From Sediminibacterium goheungense (lineage in GTDB: Bacteria; Bacteroidota; Bacteroidia; Chitinophagales; Chitinophagaceae), in NCBI RefSeq assembly GCF_004361915.1, contig NZ_SNWP01000011.1, forward strand, positions 496,001 to 560,000: a stretch of 64,000 nt of DNA, in the 5' to 3' direction. Below, in pieces: positions 55,316 to 63,811 of this stretch. The notes under the pieces are model-generated. The model was not told the DNA's origin and ran no database searches. It was given only the letters and a program-made list of their open reading frames with translations. Both the position numbers and the translations under genes were made by a program. Position 1 is the stretch's first letter. Each line of letters opens with the position of its first letter.

Positions 55316-55347
55316 GATGTAAGATCTCAGATCTGAGATCTTACATC
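55316..55347. repeat. Perfect 32-bp palindrome after the winged-helix gene
   Basis: The sequence is its own reverse complement over 32 bp with no loop. The core is AGATCTCAGATCTGAGATCT, three AGATCT sites at 7-bp period, flanked by GATGTA and TACATC. It lies 76 bp before the ABC ATPase ATG and could be an operator, a cruciform or a word-repeat family member. Confidence 0.95.
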
Positions 55348-55400
55348 TATAGCTAATGGCTTTTTACTTTTTATTCTGCTTATCTCCCAAACTTCCGCTG

Positions 55401-55408
55401 TACTTTTG
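55401..55408 (+). promoter_or_regulatory. -7 promoter box of the ABC-2 exporter operon
   Basis: TACTTTTG is an exact TAnnTTTG match ending 15 nt before the ATG at 55424. A T-rich stretch lies at the -33 distance without an exact TTTG. Confidence 0.45.
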
Positions 55409-55423
55409 GTGTTATACGTAAAC

Positions 55424-56350
55424 ATGCAATCAATTATACAGGTAACGGGTTTAACCAAATCATTCAAAAACCTCACAGCCGTCAAAGATCTCTCCTTTAC
55501 CGTACAGGAAGGTGATGTTTACGGCTTTCTTGGTCAGAATGGAGCTGGTAAGAGCACCACCATACGGATGTTGCTAACACTGATTCAGCCAACAGCGGGC
55601 TCTATTGAACTTTTTGGTATGCCCTTGCATACACACAGAACAGAAATTCTCAGGCAGGTGGGTGCCGTTATTGAAAAACCTGATGTTTACAAATACCTGA
55701 GCGCTATTGAAAACCTACGCATTTTCGCAAAACTCAGTGGCCTCAAACCTACCGAGCAACAGTTGATGAACCAGCTGGAAATGGTGGGACTGGCAGACAG
55801 GGCAAAAGATACTGTGAAAACCTTTTCACAGGGTATGAAACAAAGGTTGGGTATCGCAGTGGCACTCATACACGATCCTAAACTTATTATTCTTGATGAA
55901 CCTACCAATGGTCTTGATCCACAGGGTATAGCAGATATCAGAAATCTGATTCGTCACCTGAGTCGCGACCTCAAAAAAACAATCCTGGTATCATCGCATC
56001 TGTTAAATGAAATAGAACAGATTGCTACCCGGTTGCTCATCATTGACAAAGGTCATAAGCTGGTAGAAGGTACAACAACCGAACTTTTCGATCCATCACA
56101 AACACTGGTAGAACTGGAAACGGTGAATAATGATGCTGCTTTGTTACAATTACAAAATAGTAAATGGACAGATCATCTTCAGCCTCGCAGAACAGGTGCT
56201 TTGCTGATTAAACTTCACAGAGACCAAATACCTGATCTGCATAAAGATCTGGTAGCGATGCAGGTTCCGGTTCTTTCCCTGCAACCCAGACATTCGCTGG
56301 AAGATTATTTTTTACAGCTAACATCAGCACAACATGCGCACACTCATTAA
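55424..56350 (+). CDS. ABC transporter ATP-binding protein (ABC-2 type)
   Basis: A 308-residue ATPase with Walker A GFLGQNGAGKSTTIRMLL, Q-loop GAVIEKPDVYKYLSAIENLR, signature FSQGMKQRLGIAVAL, Walker B LIILDEPTNGLDPQG and switch SSHLLNEIEQIATRLLI. The C-terminal ~90 residues (VELETVNNDAALLQLQNSKW) form an extra domain typical of ABC-2 exporter ATPases. The start is ATG 55424. Its last 17 bases overlap the permease gene, so subunits are translated together. The substrate is unknown. Confidence 0.93.
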   Translation: MQSIIQVTGLTKSFKNLTAVKDLSFTVQEGDVYGFLGQNGAGKSTTIRMLLTLIQPTAGSIELFGMPLHTHRTEILRQVGAVIEKPDVYKYLSAIENLRIFAKLSGLKPTEQQLMNQLEMVGLADRAKDTVKTFSQGMKQRLGIAVALIHDPKLIILDEPTNGLDPQGIADIRNLIRHLSRDLKKTILVSSHLLNEIEQIATRLLIIDKGHKLVEGTTTELFDPSQTLVELETVNNDAALLQLQNSKWTDHLQPRRTGALLIKLHRDQIPDLHKDLVAMQVPVLSLQPRHSLEDYFLQLTSAQHAHTH

Positions 56351-57209
56351 TATAGAACTATATAAAATATTCAGAAGACCCAGAACTTATATTGCTTTCG
56401 CAGCAATCTCAGCGCTGATTGTTATGATACAATTCGGGTTGAAAGTAGACGGTCAGACTTATGTAGATTTCATGTTGAATGATATAGGGTCTACACTTGA
56501 GATTGATGGTAAAATCCTGAACGGCTACCTGGTTTGTTATATCATGCTGCAGTTGTTACTGGTACATGTTCCACTTTTGATTGCGCTCATAGCTGCTGAT
56601 ATGATTTCCGGAGAAGCAAATATGGGAACACTGCGTGTATTACTTTCCAAACCATACAGTCGCACTTCATTTATGCTGGCAAAATTCATTGCCTCTACTA
56701 TCTATACACTCTTGTTACTTGTGTGGTTGGCTTTTCTTGCATTGTTTGTGAGTATGTGGGTATTCGGAACAGATGATATGTTTTTAATGAAAAGTAGTTA
56801 TGTGGTATTACTGAAGGAAAACGATGTTTTCTGGAGGTATATAGGAGCTTTTATTTTCGCAGCACTCGCCATGACCACTGTAGCGGCACTCGGTTTTTTT
56901 CTGTCTGTTTTTGCAGAGAACTCTATTGGTCCTATTGTGGCAACGATGAGCGTCATCATTTTTCTAACCATACTCAGTACCATGAATATTCCTATATTCA
57001 ATATCGTAAAACCCTATCTGTTTACCACACATATGATCAGCTGGAAGGAGTTTTTTGATATACAGGTAACAGAATCCAATGAAGCTATTCTGGGTAGCAT
57101 ACAAAATAAAGATCGCATTCTTCATTCTGCTATGGTGCTGATCATTCATGTCATTGTATTCGTATCAGCCGCCATCGTAATATTCAGAAAAAAGGATATT
57201 CTAAGTTAA
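56334..57209 (+). CDS. ABC-2 type transporter permease
   Basis: A 291-residue membrane protein with an N-terminal cytoplasmic start (MRTLINIELYKIFRRPRTYI) and about six helices (YIAFAAISALIVMIQFGLKV, YLVCYIMLQLLLVHVPLL, IAALAMTTVAALGFFLSVFA, IVIFLTILSTMNIP, ALVIIHVIVFVSAAIVIFRK-like end). ADMISGEANMGTLRVLLSKP is the conserved loop of ABC-2 permeases. It overlaps the ATPase gene by 17 bp and is followed after 12 bp by a LolA-like gene. Confidence 0.88.
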   Translation: MRTLINIELYKIFRRPRTYIAFAAISALIVMIQFGLKVDGQTYVDFMLNDIGSTLEIDGKILNGYLVCYIMLQLLLVHVPLLIALIAADMISGEANMGTLRVLLSKPYSRTSFMLAKFIASTIYTLLLLVWLAFLALFVSMWVFGTDDMFLMKSSYVVLLKENDVFWRYIGAFIFAALAMTTVAALGFFLSVFAENSIGPIVATMSVIIFLTILSTMNIPIFNIVKPYLFTTHMISWKEFFDIQVTESNEAILGSIQNKDRILHSAMVLIIHVIVFVSAAIVIFRKKDILS

Positions 57210-57220
57210 AAGCAAACAAC

Positions 57221-57916
57221 ATGCAAAAACTCTCGATACTACTATTTGCTATCTACTATTCACTATCTGCTGCAAACGCACAGGATGCTACATCGCTGAT
57301 CATGAAAGTAAAAGCAAAGCTTGATCAGGTAAATGACTATGAAGCAGATGGCAAAATGAAAACCAATGTGGCTTTTATCAAAGCGCCGATCGGGAAAGTG
57401 AAAATCTTTTATAAAAAACCGAATAAGTTCAGGTTAAAGAAAGATGGAGGCATATCCTTGCTGCCAAAAGGAGGGGTGTCAGTCAATATGAATTCATTGG
57501 TTACCACAGATCAGTTTATGGCACTTGAGGCAGGAGAAGCAGAAGTAGGGGGAATAAAGACAACAGTAGTGAAAATGCTTCCTACAGCAGAAAACAGTGA
57601 TATTGTATTGACCACCATGTACATAGATGAAGCGAATCTCCTTATAAAAAAAGCGATAACCACCACTAAGGAAAATGGTACTTATGAAATCGAAATGAAT
57701 TATGGCAGGTTCGCTTCTTACGGGTTACCCGATAAAGTCATTTTCAGCTTCAACACAAAAAACTACAAACTCCCTAAAGGGTTGACACTTGAATTTGAAG
57801 ACAATGAAAAGCCACTCACCGAAGAGCAAAAATTAAAAAATAAAAAGGGAAGGGTAGAAATTACGTATAGTAGCTATGCTATTAATAAGGGAATAGCAGA
57901 TGCTGTTTTTAAATAA
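57221..57916 (+). CDS. LolA-like outer-membrane lipoprotein carrier fold protein
   Basis: A 231-residue exported protein with a signal peptide (MQKLSILLFAIYYSLSAANA). The mature part opens SLIMKVKAKLDQVNDYEADG and continues with strands (VKIFYKKPNKFRLKKDGGIS, TMYIDEANLLIKKAITTTKE, ITYSSYAINKGIADAVF) like LolA/LolB-type half-barrels that bind lipoproteins or lipids. It follows an ABC-2 exporter by 12 bp, which suggests it works with it. The exact ligand is unknown. Its stop codon abuts that of the convergent aldose-epimerase gene. Confidence 0.7.
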   Translation: MQKLSILLFAIYYSLSAANAQDATSLIMKVKAKLDQVNDYEADGKMKTNVAFIKAPIGKVKIFYKKPNKFRLKKDGGISLLPKGGVSVNMNSLVTTDQFMALEAGEAEVGGIKTTVVKMLPTAENSDIVLTTMYIDEANLLIKKAITTTKENGTYEIEMNYGRFASYGLPDKVIFSFNTKNYKLPKGLTLEFEDNEKPLTEEQKLKNKKGRVEITYSSYAINKGIADAVFK

Positions 57917-58792
57917 TCAGAAAACAGTAACAGACCAGTTTCTGATAAATTGTTCGCCGGCATGCAGTGAATGAATGCCTTCTTTTTCTTCTATTTTACC
58001 GCTGGTGTTTACATGGTCGGCTATGCCACACCAGGGTTCAATACAAATAAAGTCTGCATTTTTTGCGCTCCAGATACCCATATAGGGAAACTGCTGATAG
58101 GCAACTTTGATACCATGGGCATGTTTATGGCATAAAATGGAAATGGAATCAGATCGCAATGATTTAAAAACGAGTGCATCTCCATAAAACAAGGACTTCT
58201 GCAAAGTGATTGTATCCTGGTTTTCAAAAAAAGAGACAGCGTCTTCTTTAATCAAACCTTCAGGCGATAGTGGCCAGATACCCGTATACTCTCGCTGGTT
58301 AAACGCTAAGTAGTAATCTTCAAATACCGTGTCTTTAACAAAAGGAACCGCAAATGCTGGATGGGCACCCACCGAAAAATACAGTTCTTTTGTATCGGTA
58401 TTCACTATGCGATAGCTAACCTGAATGCTGTTTTTATCAAGCTGGTACCCGATCTGGAAAACAAACTGAAAAGGATAGACGAGCAGGCTTTCGGTGTCGC
58501 TTGCCAATGAGAATAGGATCGAATCAACGGACTGGTCTACTACGCTAAAAAAACGATCACGGGCAAATCCATGTCGACCCAATAAGTACGTATTTCTCCC
58601 GTACTGGTAAGTATTATTTTTTAATCCCCCTACAATGGGAAACAGCACAGGGCTTTTCTTGGCCCAGTAATCAGGATTGCCAGACCACATATATTCAAAG
58701 CCGGTACCATTATGTACAATACTTTGTAATTCTGCTCCTTTATCGCTGATACTTACCGATAAATACTCATTGGAAAGATGATAAAGTGACAT
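57917..58792 (-). CDS. Aldose 1-epimerase family protein
   Basis: A 291-residue protein of the galactose-mutarotase superfamily. LSVSISDKGAELQSIVHNGT, YMWSGNPDYWAKKSPVLFPI and RNTYLLGRHGFARDRFF with the HGFAR-type motif, and SVGAHPAFAVPF near the middle, match this family (LacX-like branch), which usually interconverts sugar anomers. The catalytic His/Glu pair is likely in HGFARD and the C-terminal CIEPWCGIAD. It is downstream of pdxA, 2 bp after the pdxA stop, and converges on the LolA-like gene without a gap. Confidence 0.88.
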   Translation of the reverse strand: MSLYHLSNEYLSVSISDKGAELQSIVHNGTGFEYMWSGNPDYWAKKSPVLFPIVGGLKNNTYQYGRNTYLLGRHGFARDRFFSVVDQSVDSILFSLASDTESLLVYPFQFVFQIGYQLDKNSIQVSYRIVNTDTKELYFSVGAHPAFAVPFVKDTVFEDYYLAFNQREYTGIWPLSPEGLIKEDAVSFFENQDTITLQKSLFYGDALVFKSLRSDSISILCHKHAHGIKVAYQQFPYMGIWSAKNADFICIEPWCGIADHVNTSGKIEEKEGIHSLHAGEQFIRNWSVTVF

Positions 58793-58794
58793 GA

Positions 58795-59883
58795 TTATTC
58801 AGTTTCTTCAATCTTTTCATCAACGGCATTGGCCAGAATACGCGCACTCATTTTTCTGAGCGGATTCTGACGCATTTCTGCATAACCGAAACGAAGACGG
58901 ATAATTTCAATACACTCAAAAGTAGCAGCCATAAAAGAACTATGGTCAGCCTTACCTTTACCGGCAATATCGAAAGCAGTTCCATGGTCAGGACTGGTAC
59001 GCACCGCATTCAGGCCGGCAGTAAAGTTTACTCCTTCACCTATTGCTAAAGACTTAAAAGGAATCAGTCCCTGGTCATGATACATGGCCAGTACCGCATC
59101 AAAACGTTCGTATTGCCCTCGTGCAAAAAATGCATCTGCACTATAAGGGCCAAATACCAGCATATTGTGTTTGGCCTCTTTAATAGCAGGCTTTATAATA
59201 TTTTCCTCTTCACTGCCAATCAAACCTTCATCACCCGCATGAGGATTAAGACCCAAGACAGCAATTTTCGGTTTGTCGATACCAAAGTCTTTCTGCAAAC
59301 TGCTGTGCATGATCTTAAGCTTACTGATGATGCTTTCCTTAGTAATATGTTTTGATACATCTGCAACGGTAACATGTTCAGTAACCAGACCGATTCGCAT
59401 ATTCTCTGCCACCATAAACATCACCACATCATTTACACCAAAAAGGTCTTTGAGATAAGGTGTATGGCCACTGTAATTGAAATCGGCTGACTGTATATTC
59501 TTTTTATGAATAGGGGCTGTAACCAGACCATGAATATGTCCGGCTTTTAAAGCCTGTGCCGCTTCCTTCAGAGAAATCAACGCATATTTACCCCCTGTTT
59601 CATTCAACTGCCCGGGTGTAATGGCTACTTCTTCTTCCCAACAGGGATAGATATTAACCTGTTTAGGGTTAAGCCTGCTGAAATCCTTACCACTTGCATA
59701 ATTGAAATTAATATCGGGTAAACTCTTACGGTAAAAATTAATGCTTTTGTTACTGGCAAAAACAACCGGGGTGCAGATTTCCAATAAACGATGGTCTCCC
59801 AGGGTTTTCAGGATCAGTTCAAGGCCAATACCATTCAGATCTCCACATGTGAAACCAATAACAGGTTTTTGCATTTCATTCAT
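58795..59883 (-). CDS. pdxA: 4-hydroxythreonine-4-phosphate dehydrogenase
   Basis: A 362-residue enzyme of pyridoxal phosphate biosynthesis that oxidises 4-phosphohydroxy-L-threonine with NAD and a divalent metal. PVIGFTCGDLNGIGLELILK is at the start, TAPIHKKNIQSADFNYSGHT and the metal-site YHDQGLIPFKSLAIGEGVNF follow, then RTSPDHGTAFDIAGKGKADH. ATG 59883 is chosen, with ATG 59874 as an alternative. It is divergent from ksgA across a repeat-filled 205-bp gap. Confidence 0.96.
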   Translation of the reverse strand: MNEMQKPVIGFTCGDLNGIGLELILKTLGDHRLLEICTPVVFASNKSINFYRKSLPDINFNYASGKDFSRLNPKQVNIYPCWEEEVAITPGQLNETGGKYALISLKEAAQALKAGHIHGLVTAPIHKKNIQSADFNYSGHTPYLKDLFGVNDVVMFMVAENMRIGLVTEHVTVADVSKHITKESIISKLKIMHSSLQKDFGIDKPKIAVLGLNPHAGDEGLIGSEEENIIKPAIKEAKHNMLVFGPYSADAFFARGQYERFDAVLAMYHDQGLIPFKSLAIGEGVNFTAGLNAVRTSPDHGTAFDIAGKGKADHSSFMAATFECIEIIRLRFGYAEMRQNPLRKMSARILANAVDEKIEETE

Positions 59884-59910
59884 CGGGGACAATTTTGACT
59901 GTAAAAATAC

Positions 59911-60067
59911 GGATTATCCATGGCTAATAGCGAATAGCTAATGGATTATAGCTAATAGTAACAGAAGTCTTTCGGTTAAGGTCATCTACCCATCAACTAT
60001 TAACCATCTGCTATAATCATAAGCCATAAGCTATTTGCTATTGGCTATCCGCTATCCGCTATCCGTC
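59911..60067. repeat. GCTAATAGCGAATAGC-family inverted repeat
   Basis: The left side (TGGCTAATAGCGAATAGCTA, 59920-59958) pairs with the right side (AGCTATTTGCTATTGGCTAT, to 60067). It fills the pdxA/ksgA divergent gap. A related word, ATAGCTAATGGC, occurs at 55349-55360. Confidence 0.7.
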
Positions 60068-60075
60068 AATTAACG

Positions 60076-60083
60076 TACTTTTG
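60076..60083 (+). promoter_or_regulatory. -7 promoter box upstream of ksgA
   Basis: TACTTTTG is an exact TAnnTTTG match ending 5 nt before the ksgA ATG (60089), so the mRNA would be nearly leaderless. Confidence 0.4.
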
Positions 60084-60088
60084 TGGAG

Positions 60089-60844
60089 ATGGAGTATACC
60101 CTTAAAAAATCGCTGGGGCAGCATTTTCTGAAAGATGAATCAGTTTGTCACAGAATCGTGGCATCCCTGAAAGAGGATACTTTTTCCCGATTGGTAGAAG
60201 TGGGTCCCGGGGGAGGGGCTTTGACAAAATACTTGCTGGAAATTCCCGACATCGATTTTAAGGCTGTTGAACTGGATGATGAAAAAGTAACGTATCTCGA
60301 ACATACTTATCCATCGGTAAAAGGAAAAATCATACATCAAAGCATATTGGATGTGGCCATACCTTTTGAAGAACAGTTTACGGTAGTTGGTAATTTCCCA
60401 TATAATATTTCATCCCAGATCCTGTTTCGTATACTTGAATGGAAAAAGCATGTGCCTGTTATGATAGGTATGTTCCAGAAAGAAGTCGCAGAAAGAGTAG
60501 CGTCGGCATCTGGCAGTAAAGAATATGGTATACTGAGTGTATTGGTACAGGCATTTTATGAAGTGGAATATTTATTTGATGTACCACAAAGCGCTTTTAA
60601 TCCACCCCCTAAAGTAATGAGTGGGGTTATTAAACTAAAACGCAGAGAAACTGTTTGTGATATGAAAAGTGAGAGAGCTTTTTTTGTGTTGGTAAAAGCA
60701 GCTTTTAACCAGCGAAGAAAAATGCTCCGCAACCCTTTAAAGGGTATGTTTACACCAGAGACCCTGCAGCAGGAAATATTTACAAAGCGTGCAGAACAAT
60801 TGAGCGTAGCAGATTTTGCAGCTTTGACTTTCCTTATGAAATAA
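60089..60844 (+). CDS. rsmA: 16S rRNA (adenine-1518/1519-N6) dimethyltransferase KsgA
   Basis: A 251-residue S-adenosylmethionine-dependent enzyme that dimethylates two adenines at the 3' end of 16S r[41 protein letters not shown] (SAM-binding loop), VEQ-type [13 protein letters not shown] and the catalytic [20 protein letters not shown] are all present, with [14 protein letters not shown] downstream. ATG 60089 is preferred over GTG 60083, which overlaps the promoter box. It is 44 bp upstream of the dehydrogenase gene. Confidence 0.97.
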   Translation: MEYTLKKSLGQHFLKDESVCHRIVASLKEDTFSRLVEVGPGGGALTKYLLEIPDIDFKAVELDDEKVTYLEHTYPSVKGKIIHQSILDVAIPFEEQFTVVGNFPYNISSQILFRILEWKKHVPVMIGMFQKEVAERVASASGSKEYGILSVLVQAFYEVEYLFDVPQSAFNPPPKVMSGVIKLKRRETVCDMKSERAFFVLVKAAFNQRRKMLRNPLKGMFTPETLQQEIFTKRAEQLSVADFAALTFLMK

Positions 60845-60887
60845 CGCTACAACACAGAAAAACACAAGTATCAAGAAGATAGTACAA

Positions 60888-61826
60888 ATGTCAACAAACA
60901 AAGTAATCATAACGGCGAAAGTACATCCTTACCTGATCGAAAGACTTGAAAAGGCTGGCTATTGGTGTATATATGAGCCGGCGATTGGTTATGAGGAACT
61001 GAAAGAACAGATGGTAGATTGTACAGGATTGATTGTAACTACAAGATTGCAGATTGATCGTCCATTACTTGATCAGGCCCTGTCACTTAAATGGATCGGT
61101 AGACTGGGAAGTGGTATGGAAAAAATTGATGCAAGTTATGCCAGATCAAAAGGTATTCAATGTGAAAGCAGTCCTGAAGGGAATAGAAATGCGGTAGCTG
61201 AACAGGCATTGGGCATGTTGCTGAACCTGATGAACAGAATAACCAGCAGTTACCTGGAAGTTAAGGCTGGTAAATGGAACAGAGATGCCAATCGTGGCGA
61301 TGAACTAACCGGTAAAACTGTTGGTATCATTGGTTATGGAAATACTGGTGAGGCATTCTCCAAAAAACTCAGCTCTTTTGATGTAACCATACTGGCGAAT
61401 GACCTGTATAAAACAGATTTTGCAAAAGGATTTGTCAGGGAAGCAGCGGTTGAACAGATTCAGCGTTATGCAGAGGTGGTAAGTCTGCATCTGCCACTGA
61501 ATGAATCAACACATCATTATGCAAATGATGACTTTTTTAATACAATGGAGAAACAGCCCTATTTTATCAGTACATGTCGTGGAAAAGTTACAGATACCAA
61601 GGCATTGATAAGGGCTCTTCAGCATAAAAAGATCAGAGCAGCTGCATTGGATGTGCTGGAAAATGAAAAATTAGAAACCTATACCGAAGAAGAAAAAGAA
61701 GATCTCCACTGGCTCCTGAACCAGCCGAATGTAATTATCACACCACATATTGCCGGATATAGTCACGAGTCGTATTATCTCATGGCCAAAATAGTATTGG
61801 ATAAACTCGGTATCGGGGATAAATAA
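60888..61826 (+). CDS. NAD-dependent 2-hydroxyacid dehydrogenase
   Basis: A 312-residue enzyme of the D-isomer-specific family. The NAD-binding loop is [20 protein letters not shown], and the catalytic Arg, Glu and His occur in [17 protein letters not shown] (Arg), [12 protein letters not shown] (Glu) and [15 protein letters not shown] (His). [20 protein letters not shown] contains the substrate-binding glycine loop. It resembles phosphoglycerate dehydrogenase but lacks its C-terminal domains, so the substrate is uncertain. It ends with no gap against the CPBP gene on the other strand. Confidence 0.9.
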   Translation: MSTNKVIITAKVHPYLIERLEKAGYWCIYEPAIGYEELKEQMVDCTGLIVTTRLQIDRPLLDQALSLKWIGRLGSGMEKIDASYARSKGIQCESSPEGNRNAVAEQALGMLLNLMNRITSSYLEVKAGKWNRDANRGDELTGKTVGIIGYGNTGEAFSKKLSSFDVTILANDLYKTDFAKGFVREAAVEQIQRYAEVVSLHLPLNESTHHYANDDFFNTMEKQPYFISTCRGKVTDTKALIRALQHKKIRAAALDVLENEKLETYTEEEKEDLHWLLNQPNVIITPHIAGYSHESYYLMAKIVLDKLGIGDK

Positions 61827-62537
61827 TCAACGCTCCGTTTTTGTATAAACAAGTTCTCCCTGTAGTTTTCTTGTATATAACCAGGTGCAGAATGCCGGAA
61901 CAAATAACTGATAGATCACCATAAACAAAGAAGCTACCAAGTCATTTTGCTGAAATGAAGGGTCCTGAATCGGAATCAGTAAATGTTTTCCGATGGAGCC
62001 CTCAGAAAAGATGATACTTCCTGCAAAGTTCCACCCAAAATGTAAGCCGATGGGTAAGTACAAAGAATTGGTTTTTATAAAAGCATAGGCATACATCCAT
62101 CCGGCAGCAGCTGTGATCAGGAAAATAAAAATCATCTGCACAGGATGGTTCCATGCATTATATGAAAACCAATGGTACACACCAAAAGCTATAACCGATA
62201 ACCATAATCCTCTTACTGGGCCCAGTTTTTTCAATGCGATATAGAATAAAGCACCTCTGAAAATAAGCTCTTCATACAGTACAGAACGGAGAACCCACCA
62301 CATGCCATCCAGAAAAACTGACCATGGATAATAGTGGTTTCTTTGCCAGGTAATACCGGTTAAAGAAGAGCGCACCAAGTGAAAAATAACAGCCAGTGAC
62401 AATGCAAGTAGAATACCTATAATCAATTGTATAAGCCTTTTGATGCTTGGTTGCCAGCCAAGAACAGAAAGCCCTTTTTTATCAAAAAACCTCAATAAAA
62501 GTAAGGAGAGAAGAAGCTCTACTAAAATCCCCATCAT
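61827..62537 (-). CDS. CPBP family intramembrane metalloprotease
   Basis: A 236-residue protein with about six to seven membrane helices. It carries the CPBP (CAAX/Abi-like) motifs: EELIFRGALFYIALKKLG (EExxxR), FGVYHWF (FxxxH) and LHFGWNFAG (HxxxN). The Glu and His residues should bind the metal. Such proteases may act in prenylated-protein processing, peptide export or bacteriocin immunity, and nothing nearby shows which. It converges on the dehydrogenase gene and is divergent from greA. Confidence 0.9.
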   Translation of the reverse strand: MMGILVELLLSLLLLRFFDKKGLSVLGWQPSIKRLIQLIIGILLALSLAVIFHLVRSSLTGITWQRNHYYPWSVFLDGMWWVLRSVLYEELIFRGALFYIALKKLGPVRGLWLSVIAFGVYHWFSYNAWNHPVQMIFIFLITAAAGWMYAYAFIKTNSLYLPIGLHFGWNFAGSIIFSEGSIGKHLLIPIQDPSFQQNDLVASLFMVIYQLFVPAFCTWLYTRKLQGELVYTKTER

Positions 62538-62654
62538 AACTGACTGATTTTAAGTTTTTTAGGCATTTTATGCCGTTTTGAAGTTAATTGATTTTTGAAA
62601 ATAAAATCCATGCTAATGACCATGAATTCTATATAATTTTCTATTTTTACAGTC

Positions 62655-62723
62655 ATGCAACGCTGCAATCAAATGTGGCGTTGTATTTTTTTTACCCTTT
62701 TTAAACCGAAAGTATATGAGTGA
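62655..62723 (+). CDS. Possible 22-codon leader ORF overlapping the greA start
   Basis: ATG 62655 opens a frame reading MQRCNQMWRCIFFTLFKPKV, then YE and stop TGA 62721-62723. It overlaps the greA ATG at 62716 and spans a terminator-like hairpin. No clear ribosome binding site is seen. It is too short to judge by homology, so it may be chance. Confidence 0.3.
   Translation: MQRCNQMWRCIFFTLFKPKVYE
62656..62693 (+). terminator. Terminator-like hairpin in the greA leader
   Basis: The arms TGCAACGC (62656-62663) and GCGTTGTA (62678-62685), with one G-U pair, enclose a 14-nt loop and are followed at once by eight T residues (62686-62693). It ends 22 nt before the greA ATG. No other gene on this strand lies upstream within 890 bp, so it would end a leader transcript. 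Confidence 0.6.
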
Positions 62724-63192
62724 GAGTACCATGTATGTTACCAAGGAAACATTTGAAAGAATGCGGGAGGAACTTCAGAAGATGAAATCGGTGGACCGTC
62801 CGGCCGCCTCACGCGCCATTGCCGAAGCAAGGGAAAAAGGAGATTTAAAAGAAAATGCTGAATATGATGCGGCCAAAGAGGCGCAAGGCATGCTTGAGGC
62901 CAAAATCAAGCAACTGGAAGGTGCCATTGCCAATGCCAAAATTGTAGATACCAGTGATATCGATACCAGTAAAGTAACCATACTCACCAAAGTAACCATT
63001 ACCAATGTGGCTACAAAAAAAACAGTGACCTATCAGATTGTAGGAGAAAAGGAAGCCGATCTGAAAGCTGGTAAAATTTCAGCCGGTTCACCTATCGGGA
63101 AAGGATTGATGGGTAAAACAAAAGGGGAGGTTGCAGAAGTACAGGCACCTACTGGTATTATAAAATTCAAAATCGAAGACATTACTGTTTAA
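62716..63192 (+). CDS. greA: Transcription elongation factor GreA
   Basis: A 158-residue factor that rescues stalled RNA polymerase by stimulating transcript cleavage. The N-terminal coiled-coil domain (TKETFERMREELQKMKSVDR) carries the conserved tip acids in REKGDLKENAEYDAAKE. The C-terminal domain has TYQIVGEKEADLKAGKISAG and GSPIGKGLMGKTKGEVAEVQ with the FKBP-like fold. Length is standard. It is preceded by a terminator-like hairpin, followed by a strong terminator, and then a HIT protein gene starts 59 bp downstream. Confidence 0.97.
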   Translation: MSESTMYVTKETFERMREELQKMKSVDRPAASRAIAEAREKGDLKENAEYDAAKEAQGMLEAKIKQLEGAIANAKIVDTSDIDTSKVTILTKVTITNVATKKTVTYQIVGEKEADLKAGKISAGSPIGKGLMGKTKGEVAEVQAPTGIIKFKIEDITV

Positions 63193-63202
63193 ATCATCCT
63201 GA

Positions 63203-63240
63203 CGAAGCGCCATGAATATTTTTCATGGCGCTTCGCTTTT
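63203..63240 (+). terminator. Intrinsic terminator of greA
   Basis: The 14-bp perfect arms CGAAGCGCCATGAA (63203-63216) and TTCATGGCGCTTCG (63222-63235) enclose a 5-nt loop and are followed by CTTTT. It is one of the strongest terminators in the window. Confidence 0.93.
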
Positions 63241-63250
63241 ATATTGCTGT

Positions 63251-63652
63251 ATGACCATTTTTTCTAAAATTATTGCAGGCGAAATTCCATCTTATAAGAT
63301 TGCAGAAAACGAAGATTTTTTTGCTTTCCTGGATATTTTCCCACTGGTAGAAGGTCATGTGCTGGTAGTACCCAAAAATGAAACAGATAACTTATTTGAT
63401 CTCTCAGACAATTATCTTTCCGAAATATTGCTTTTTTCCAAACCCATCGCAAAAGCCATCGAAAAAGCGTTCTCCTGTAACCGCTGTGGTATAAGTGTAG
63501 TAGGATTGGAAGTGCCCCATGCACATGTGCACCTGATTCCCATCAATAGTGCCGATGACCTTAATTTCACCAGACCCAAGCTCAAATTGAGCCCCGAAGC
63601 ATTGCAATCGGTGCAGCAGCGAATTCTGGCAGAACTCGGGAGTGAGCAGTGA
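63251..63652 (+). CDS. HIT family nucleotide hydrolase
   Basis: A 133-residue protein of the histidine-triad family. The start is ATG 63251 (MTIFSKIIAGEIPSYKIAEN); an ATG at 63212 lies in the greA terminator and is rejected. The catalytic triad motif VPHAHVHLIPI is near the C-terminus, with GHVLVVPKNETDNLFDLSDN before it. HINT-type members hydrolyse adenosine phosphoramidates and similar nucleotides. The last codons (LGSEQ and TGA) lie inside the left arm of a GTGAGTAG-family repeat. Confidence 0.93.
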   Translation: MTIFSKIIAGEIPSYKIAENEDFFAFLDIFPLVEGHVLVVPKNETDNLFDLSDNYLSEILLFSKPIAKAIEKAFSCNRCGISVVGLEVPHAHVHLIPINSADDLNFTRPKLKLSPEALQSVQQRILAELGSEQ

Positions 63653-63777
63653 GTAGTCAGTAGTGAGTATGATTGCTGGATCAAAAATCATGATAACTCT
63701 TCAGCCAGGGTACGACTGACTAATAATTTTATACAAATAATAAAACGCTTACTCACTACTGACTACTCACTACTCAC
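63642..63777. repeat. GTGAGTAG-family hairpin, copy 3
   Basis: Arms 63642-63669 and 63750-63777 are 28 nt with one mismatch and an 80-nt loop. The left arm includes the end of the HIT gene. The right arm ends 34 bp before the MFS transporter start. Confidence 0.9.
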
Positions 63778-63811
63778 TTTCCCCTAACTTTAGTAAAACA
63801 AACCCCTCCAC

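Noticed and set aside
63212..63250. Upstream ATG for the HIT protein
   Set aside because: It lies in the loop and stem of the greA terminator, and HIT proteins start near the TIFSKIIAGEIP motif.
63404..63691. Minus-strand frames across the HIT gene and repeat
   Set aside because: They are shadows of the HIT gene and of the GTGAGTAG repeat with no family likeness.
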